From Cololabis saira (Eukaryota; Chordata; Actinopteri; Beloniformes; Belonidae): DNA of 64,000 bases. Shown one piece after another: positions 32,641 through 64,000 of this stretch. How positions within the stretch are numbered: position 1 is the first letter of the stretch; the number at the start of each line of letters is the position of its first letter. Below the pieces are notes generated by a model. It saw nothing but the letters and a program-made list of their open reading frames with translations. It was not told the origin of the DNA and searched no databases. Both the position numbers and the translations under genes were made by a program. The stretch lies in assembly GCF_033807715.1 (NCBI RefSeq), contig NC_084597.1:12023670-12087669 (forward strand), given 5' to 3'.

Positions 32641-34950
32641 CAATATGAATGTCAGCTAGTCCTTTTGACCATATCTACATCACTAAATGTACTGAATTGC
32701 TGCCATGTGATTGGCTGATTAGTTATTTATGTTAACAAGTTGAACAGGTCATTGGTGAAGATGACATCATTTTTGAATGACGTCAACCTTGTTTGGCCTT
32801 CCTTGCACTTTTTCTTTTTTTTTTTTATTATTAATTAATATGTACTTTATAGTGACCATTGTTTCGTTGTAATGAAATACAATTATTTGGGAATATGTAA
32901 TCTCATTACTATGATTGTCCTAGTACTATCATTTCAAACTTTGTATCAGCACTAAAGAAAATATTTAATACCATTTAACAACCACAAAGTTGTTTTTGTT
33001 TTTTTGTCATACTTTTTCAAAAAACAATAACATGAATGACAAGACACTTAGTTTCATGCTGTCAACAGCAGCCGGCTCAGTCCAGGAAACTTTCACGTGT
33101 TCAGCTGCTCATGAAGTCATGAAGTCTGTCTGTTGTGTGACTTTAATCAACTGGAAAAAAATAAATCAGACAAGACCAGAAAAAAGCAGACTACACTGTT
33201 GGTACTGTTGTAAGTTAAAATCATGTCTCATACAAATGTTTATTAGTGATTAGTCTGAATATGATTTGTCACCTTTAGGAGAGACTTGGCTTGGAAAAAG
33301 GGAATGCTACAACATAGTGAACAACAAAGTATAAAAAAAAACGAAATGTTATATATAAAATGCAAGTGCTCAAAGTGCATTATAGTTGGGTCGTGCAAAC
33401 CTGCAAAATTCCATCTATGCAGAGTCACACGTAAATAAAATTAAAATTTATTTAAAAAAAAAAGATATCAAATAAATAATCACAGTACATTCACTTCTGA
33501 CCATTTAACCTGTAAGAGAAACAGAAACCAAAGTGTTTGTTAGTGTTTGTAGCTGTGGTGCCCGCACAGACAAACCATGCAACTCCTCCCGGAGTTCATT
33601 GTCATTTATTCAGGACACAACACGAGGACTGATACGATGCACCCGGCTTGTCTTATTGGTAAGAAGTTCCTGCCCCCCCCCCCCCCGATAATCCTACTGC
33701 TAATTAAAACAAAGTCACAATAACTAGTCATGTTGCTTTTGAAAAAAAATGCTTGTTCATAGTGAAATGGTCAAGGATTATTAGAGATACTACAATTCTA
33801 TTAATAAAGAGTTGTAAATCATTAACTCATTAAAAATGCTTCTGACATGTTTCTCAGGCATTTTGAATATATTGTTTTATCGTATCACTTTTAATTTACC
33901 TTTTTTTCCCTAATAATAATTTTGTTTATTTATTTCTATTATATTTAACCAGGCATGAAAAGTGAATAATACACCTTATGGCTGATCAGTGTACACTGCA
34001 ATTATTGCAAAAAAATGTCAACAAAATAATTTAGTTTTTTCAGGATCTTTTTTTTCGCTCACGTAATTTGTTAGAACTTGAACTTTTGATCAATTTAATC
34101 TTAAAACCAGTTTTATATAATTTAATGTACACTAAAAACGTGTTGATCAATTAAGAGTAAAGATATTTATGGTTGTGTCCATGTATTTAAAGTACAAAAT
34201 AATCTTTTTTCTTCTGTTTTGTAATTTACAAATGATAAAATCTACAGAAATTTCTTTGAAATAGGTATTTTGTAGAAAACTAAATATTAATCTTCTGGCT
34301 AATATATAAAGCTAAAAAATGAAGAATAAAATAAAAATAAAAACACCTGAGCACATTTTATTTGTTTCACATTATATGTGCTTTTGAAATGTAATTGTGT
34401 GGTTGAAAAAAAACCAACCTTTTAATGTAATCAATGAAACCATAAGACATTTCTTTGAAAGTGCTACAGAGCGCAAAAAATACATTTATTACCATGTTTT
34501 CTACCCTTTATGCGTTTTTGTCATTAATTACATGAGTTGTTTTAAAACACGAACAAACAACCACCTCAGAAACAGGAAGGTGCCTTAAAAATTATACAGA
34601 CGTCAAACTTATAAATTGACAAAATTATTGAATCGGACATTTAGGATGACAAACGACTGAATAAAGGACATTGGTAAGCTATCAAAATGTCAAAAAGTAT
34701 TCAGAGTACAACTAGCTCAGATCACAATTTAGATAAAGATTTATTTGTATGCAGAAGCAGCCAATACAAGTGATCAGAATATGATTCTTGTCATGTCATC
34801 AATCATAGATCTATTTAGTCAAAGCCCATCAGAAAAAAATTAATTGCTCTCCATGCGCGCACACACACACACACACACACGATCACACACACACCTTTCT
34901 GCCTACAGTTCATAAATACAATCAATCTGATATACAAATATTTGTATATA
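32641..34950. other. Gene-poor interval
   Basis: AT-rich. A poly-C tract at about 33675 and a CA microsatellite at 34858-34890. No exon supported. Part of the distal end may be the 3'UTR of sec16a. Confidence 0.45.
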
Positions 34951-34956
34951 TTTATT
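34951..34956 (-). terminator. Candidate sec16a polyadenylation signal
   Basis: AATAAA on the minus strand, about 880 bases after the sec16a stop. Another lies at 34740-34745. The choice between them is not decided by sequence. Confidence 0.35.
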
Positions 34957-35831
34957 TTCAGAGACATTTAAAATGCATCTTTAATCCTGGCTCCTGGTTT
35001 TCTGATCGCCACCCATCCGTTGGTTATTTTGATTTCTCCAGAGATTCAACAGCTACATGTAGACAAGAGACTCGGACACATCTTTGAATGTGAAGCGCAG
35101 ATCGGGAGAATGACATTCAAATAAATATCTGAAATGAGCGGCATTTCCACACTGCAGACTTTTTGTTTCAACCAATACGCTTTCTTTTCAGCAGTGACGA
35201 AAGAAAAGTTAAGCACAGCAAGACAAAGCAGTATGGACACTTATCAATCTCACACAAAATGCCATCTCCAATTAACTGAAGAACAGAGCAGCTGCACATA
35301 CGAGTCTGCAAGATGAAATTAAAAAGATTCCACTTTCTTTTTATCCTTCACTCATACAGACAAGACATATGGACACATACGGGCACATCAGACGGAGAAA
35401 TGTTAATGTGGGATGATCAATCTGTTAACAGAGTTAGATTTGAGGGGAAGCTGGGCAGTTTTGTGGAGCATTTACTGTACATGTAATTATACCTACAAGA
35501 ACATAGTTTCTGAATGAATGCATCCACTGATGACGCTTTACGCGTCACAAAATTCAGTTTTCAATTCCGTTTCCTGTTGGACGCAGGAGTTAGCCCTTCA
35601 AGGAGACACTGTGCCAGTTAAAAATGCATCAGTGACATCTACTGGGCTTAGGAAAAAAGAAGTGGTTAAACTGTTGGACAAATGCCAACATGATGGGATT
35701 ACGCTCTTCTAAAGTGAAGGCAAAACAAAGTCCTTAAGACAGAGAGAAGAACGTCCGTGTGCTTCATTTATTCCCAACGATGAGCCAACTCTGTCCAAGT
35801 TTGATCACGCAAATCTCTTTGCTGGAGACTT

Positions 35832-60483
<24,652 letters not shown>

Positions 60484-60554
60484 TTTGTATTGAGCCCACT
60501 AGTGCACGGACCCAGTCACTCAGATTTCACTGAAGAGACCGAAGTCAGGTGGAG

Positions 60555-62509
60555 CTGGAAAGAAGGGAAATAAGGATTGGTTAACAAGAATTTGCACATG
60601 TTCCTTAGCTGGATAAGACCACACCTTTATTTGTGTAAACAGTACAACGTGGCAGCTTCTGCATTAGCTCTTAGACATTTTGAAAGCTACATAAACAAAG
60701 ATGTAGATAATAATTTTGACAGTGGTTAAGTTTGCCTTTTGACTGCTCCTTGATGTACAGCTTTACTCTGAGAACCTTACTTATGCCTGATTATAATATA
60801 TGACAGCATTGCCATGCCTCAAATTAAAAAGAAAAAGATCATGCTTACACTTATGTAAGATTGGAGAAAGTTTATGTGATTAATGTAATATACTACAAGA
60901 AATTCTTACTTTTGTTATAATTCATTATTTTCTAATTATATATTTAAAAAAATCCAGCTCTTTATAAATCTATCACCGATGTATTATTTGTGCACCTCAA
61001 CTACCGGTACTTGTTATTGTCTGTGGTCCTATGATTTATTCCTTTTATTTGTCAACAAAACCCATAGCACATTGAGAACAATGGATTTCAATATGCTGCT
61101 CCCTCCACTTGTAAATCTGTCTTTAGGAACTGCTCTCACGACATGAATTAAAGATATCCTTAAAAGACTAGTGCAAGATAATCTGATGTAAAGTTAGATA
61201 CCACATTGATGTTCTTGTCTTGAGTGCTGCAATTAATATTTGGTCATCCAATGTTTCTGCATTTCTGATGTTATTTCTTTCTGTACTTCCGTCTCAATTG
61301 TTTTTACAAATACATATTTATTGTGTTGCGTAGCCATTTCTGATTCAGGTTATACCGAATACCAAGATCTCAAGAGTCCTAATCTTATTTATTTAAGTAA
61401 GTAAGTAAGTAATAAACATGCTGTAATAAACATGCTGCTCTCTCCACTTGTAAATCACTCTTTAGGATCTGCTCTCACTACACTAATTTAAAAGAAAACC
61501 TTAAAAGACTCTAGTGCAAGAAAATCTGATGTAAAGTTAGATACCACATTGATGTTCTTGTCTTCAGTGCTGCAATTCATATAATTGGTCATTCAATGTG
61601 TCTGCATTCCTGATGTTATTTCTTTCTGTACTTCAGTCTCAATTGTGTTTACAAGCACATATGTATTGTGTTGCATAGCCATTTCTGATTGAGGTTACTT
61701 AATACCAAGATATCAAGACTCTCAATATGTATGTAATTTGTATATATGTTAACAAGAGCTTTCATTTGTCATTTTTATACTGTTCAGTGAGTAAAATAAG
61801 TCGAATTCCCTGTCTTGGTCAATAAACCTGATTCTGATTGTTTGTCTTTATTTCTAACTAAGTGTCTACTTTCTCATATCAACAAGCACGAAGGCTTAAA
61901 ATACCTAACGTAAGTAAAAGTGATCACTACATTCTATATTGTTTTATATTAACATAACATATGCGTACATGTATCTTTAAAAGCTCATATATATGTAAAT
62001 ACACAAATGTGAAATTAAATATACGATTAAACTTTATTTCTTATTAAGTGTCTTCTTGGAAACGAGCAGGTAACATAAACATGCTGCATATACTGTAATG
62101 CTGAAAGCACTTATTTATTCATGTCAGAAGGCAATATTGACAGTCGGTTTTCACAAACCACTAACAGTGAAAACTGAGTCCTCTCACAACTATGAAGCTG
62201 TAGGAGTTTGGGTACAAAAGAGCTGAAGAACGCTTTTTGTGGACGAAGGAAAAACTTGTGTTGTTTATTTCCGTCTATCCTTCAACTGCCGGTAACCAAC
62301 AGTAACAGAACATCATCATCAGTAATAAGGGCCAGATTCTTGTGAATTCTAACCCACTGAAACTACAGTGTCCTGCTAGTGAGTGGCCACTACACAGCTA
62401 TAGTTAAGCAGAATAACAACATCTTAAACATAAGTTCTGCCCTCATGAAGGCACCAGACCATTTCCTGATGATATTCTGTTTACCTTTTCAAATACAATA
62501 ACAAGTGCA
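60555..62509. other. Upstream side of sec16a
   Basis: Intron 1 of sec16a or its 5' flank. No GC-rich promoter was recognised, so the first exon may lie outside the window. Includes the duplication described at 61096-61735 and a LINE-like tail at about 61745-61850 (ATAAACCTGATTCTGATTG). Confidence 0.4.
61096..61735. repeat. Direct duplication of about 290 bp
   Basis: 61096-61375 and 61433-61725 are diverged direct copies, both containing AGTTAGATACCACATTGATG, then TTCTTTCTGTACTTC, then a TTGTGTTGC(G/A)TAGCCATTTC section. Probably two copies of one repeat tail. Confidence 0.75.
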
Positions 62510-62539
62510 ATGTGTATGTTCGTAATCCAGGTAGGCTGG

Positions 62540-63170
62540 GGGACTCTGACACTGAGCTCCACAAATCACTTTCAGCCCAGGGTTAACTCCAAGAAAGGTT
62601 CAAATTCGTTTGCATCCTATACTACCAACATGTGGAATTCCTTACCGACAGCCATAAAAGAGAACAAATCCCTAATCTCCTTCAATCCTGCCCTAAAAAG
62701 CCACCTACAGGAGGCTGCTACTCGTAACTGGGAATAATCAAAGCCTCTACTGCACATCCCGCTGTTCCTTCTGATTATTGTTTTTGTTTTGTTTTCTGCT
62801 TTTGTTTTGTATTACCTAGCTTATTCTATTTGTCTCATCACCTTTTTCGTGCCCTCATCCATCAGACTCATAAACAGCTGATCTTACCTATTCATTTTTG
62901 TACCCGCTTTTATACATATTTTTAAAAAAACCTTGTATTTATCACGCACTTAACGGGGGACTTATATTTTTTATCTCTCTTTCTCTCGTATTTTATCTAT
63001 GCTATGGTTTTACAGCATCTAAGTCCAGCAGTATTTGTGATTACCCAATGTATGTTGCTTTATATTGATTGTTTGGTTTGTTTCTGTACTGTCCTGTTGC
63101 ATATGTTATCTGTACACGCACTGATGCTGATGCTTTTCCACAAATGAAGTTCCTAACGGATAAATAGTTA

Positions 63171-63201
<31 letters not shown>

Positions 63202-63465
63202 GTCTCTCTCGGTGCAAAATAACAGTAATTCCCCCCTTTTCTTTTTTTTTTTTACAATCTTCCCTACAAAGTACTGCTTCTTACCTGTATGTCATTCAAT
63301 GTTATATGAGTTAAAAAAAAGGTCTCCAATGTAAACAAGTGTAATGTTTTCTTGGAATAATGCCTTTTAGTTGACTTTGTATCAGCGAATCTGTACTGTC
63401 ATGAAACTGTACCTGATCCTATGCAATTCTTCTAATAAATTCTTCAATCAATCAATCAATCCATG
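62540..63465 (+). mobile_element. LINE 3' end (CR1/L2/Rex type)
   Basis: 62555-62737 encodes the familiar reverse-transcriptase C-terminus (MWNSLPTAIKENKSLISF). It is followed by a long 3'UTR with an ATT run at 63175-63201 and a terminal AATAAATTCTTCAATCAATC tail. Confidence 0.7.
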
Positions 63466-63607
63466 GGTGCAGATCCCGGGGGGGACGGGGGGGACATGTC
63501 CCCCCCAATTTCTGAAAAACATGAATTGTCCCCCCCAATAAAAATACCCTAAATTATTCCAAATTGAACAAATGTATTTTCAGATTTTTTCAGGTTGAAC
63601 ATGTAAA

Positions 63608-63990
63608 AGGGGGGCACGGTGGCGCAGCTGGTAGTGCAGCGGTCTCACAGCAAGAAGGTCCTGGGTTCGATTCCCGCCGGGGGACGCTGTGGGTGCTGAA
63701 GTGCGTGTTAGTTCCCCCATGACTTCAGTGCCCATACCCTGGGTGGGGTTGGCGAAAGGATCTTTCTGTGTGGAGTTTGTATGTTCTCCCCGTGTTCCCC
63801 TGGGTAGCTAGTGTGAGCTACCCTCACAAAAACATGCACACAGTCCTGGGCTATACATGCCCCCTCTGGCCAACCGGGGCGCCAGATGGGGTGGGGAGGA
63901 TCCGGCCGGAATAACGTGATCCTTCCACGCGCTACGTTCGGCCGGAGAAACCCCACCCTGTCTGGTGAAAAGATGCGGCCTGCTCACTCC
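63608..63990 (+). mobile_element. tRNA-derived SINE
   Basis: Head GGGGGGCACGGTGGCGCAGC with A-box (TGGCGCAGCTGG) and B-box (GGTTCGATTCC) at tRNA spacing, then a body with TTTCTGTGTGGAGTTTGTAT and GTGAGCTACCCTCACAAAAA. The tail continues to near the window end. Confidence 0.85.
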
Positions 63991-64000
63991 TCAGGTTAAG

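Noticed and set aside
62510..62737. Small plus-strand gene
   Set aside because: The MWNSLP motif near the stop is the common C-terminus of LINE reverse transcriptases, and a LINE-type tail follows.
63608..63690. tRNA gene
   Set aside because: A- and B-boxes are present but the sequence continues into a SINE body, and a second body fragment occurs at 3085-3172.

Overview
The window is vertebrate nuclear DNA, almost certainly from a teleost fish. Genes are split into short exons by GT-AG introns, and the spaces between and within them are packed with small non-autonomous DNA transposons, 5'-truncated L1-type LINEs, a tRNA-derived SINE and TA/TTTC microsatellites. All of these are typical of ray-finned fish. 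No prokaryotic, viral, CRISPR or plasmid feature is present.

Five protein genes can be supported by joining exons in phase. (1) pdcl (phosducin-like), plus strand, 3 coding exons, 3375-6761, 306 aa. (2) An unrecognised small gene on the minus strand, about 10212-12033, with a signal-anchor, a short coiled coil and a His/Asp/Glu-rich exon. (3) rpl28 (ribosomal protein eL28), minus strand, coding 13655-18492, with a 5'TOP non-coding first exon near 19171-19195. (4) An RRM-free gene on the plus strand, 21035-30379, built from three tandem MLLE (PABC) domains, each made by a pair of exons. I do not recognise it as a named gene. (5) sec16a, minus strand, 35832-60483, 30 coding exons that all join in phase to 2364 aa. 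Genes 1, 3 and 5 are housekeeping functions (G-beta-gamma assembly, translation, ER exit sites). Gene 4 is predicted to bind PAM2 peptides, as the PABP C-terminus does.

Layout: 0-13.5 kb is pdcl, the small gene and many MITEs; 13.6-19.2 kb is rpl28, whose introns hold MITEs and a long inverted repeat; 19.3-20 kb is an L1 tail lying between the divergently transcribed rpl28 and MLLE genes; 21-30.4 kb is the MLLE gene, with transposons nested in its introns; 30.4-35 kb is gene-poor; 35.8-60.5 kb is sec16a; 60.5-64 kb is its upstream side, with LINE and SINE copies.

Two themes stand out. First, about 16 elements of seven families share TAGG-type ends, subterminal CGAT-rich repeats and mostly 8-bp target duplications, several of them perfect. 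One family carries a TTTC/GGAA array at the same internal position in all five copies. Second, two conserved genes (rpl28, MLLE) carry single-base frame breaks in short homopolymers, and the small gene may have a third. This looks more like residual long-read indel error than pseudogenisation, because splice sites and all other codons are intact.
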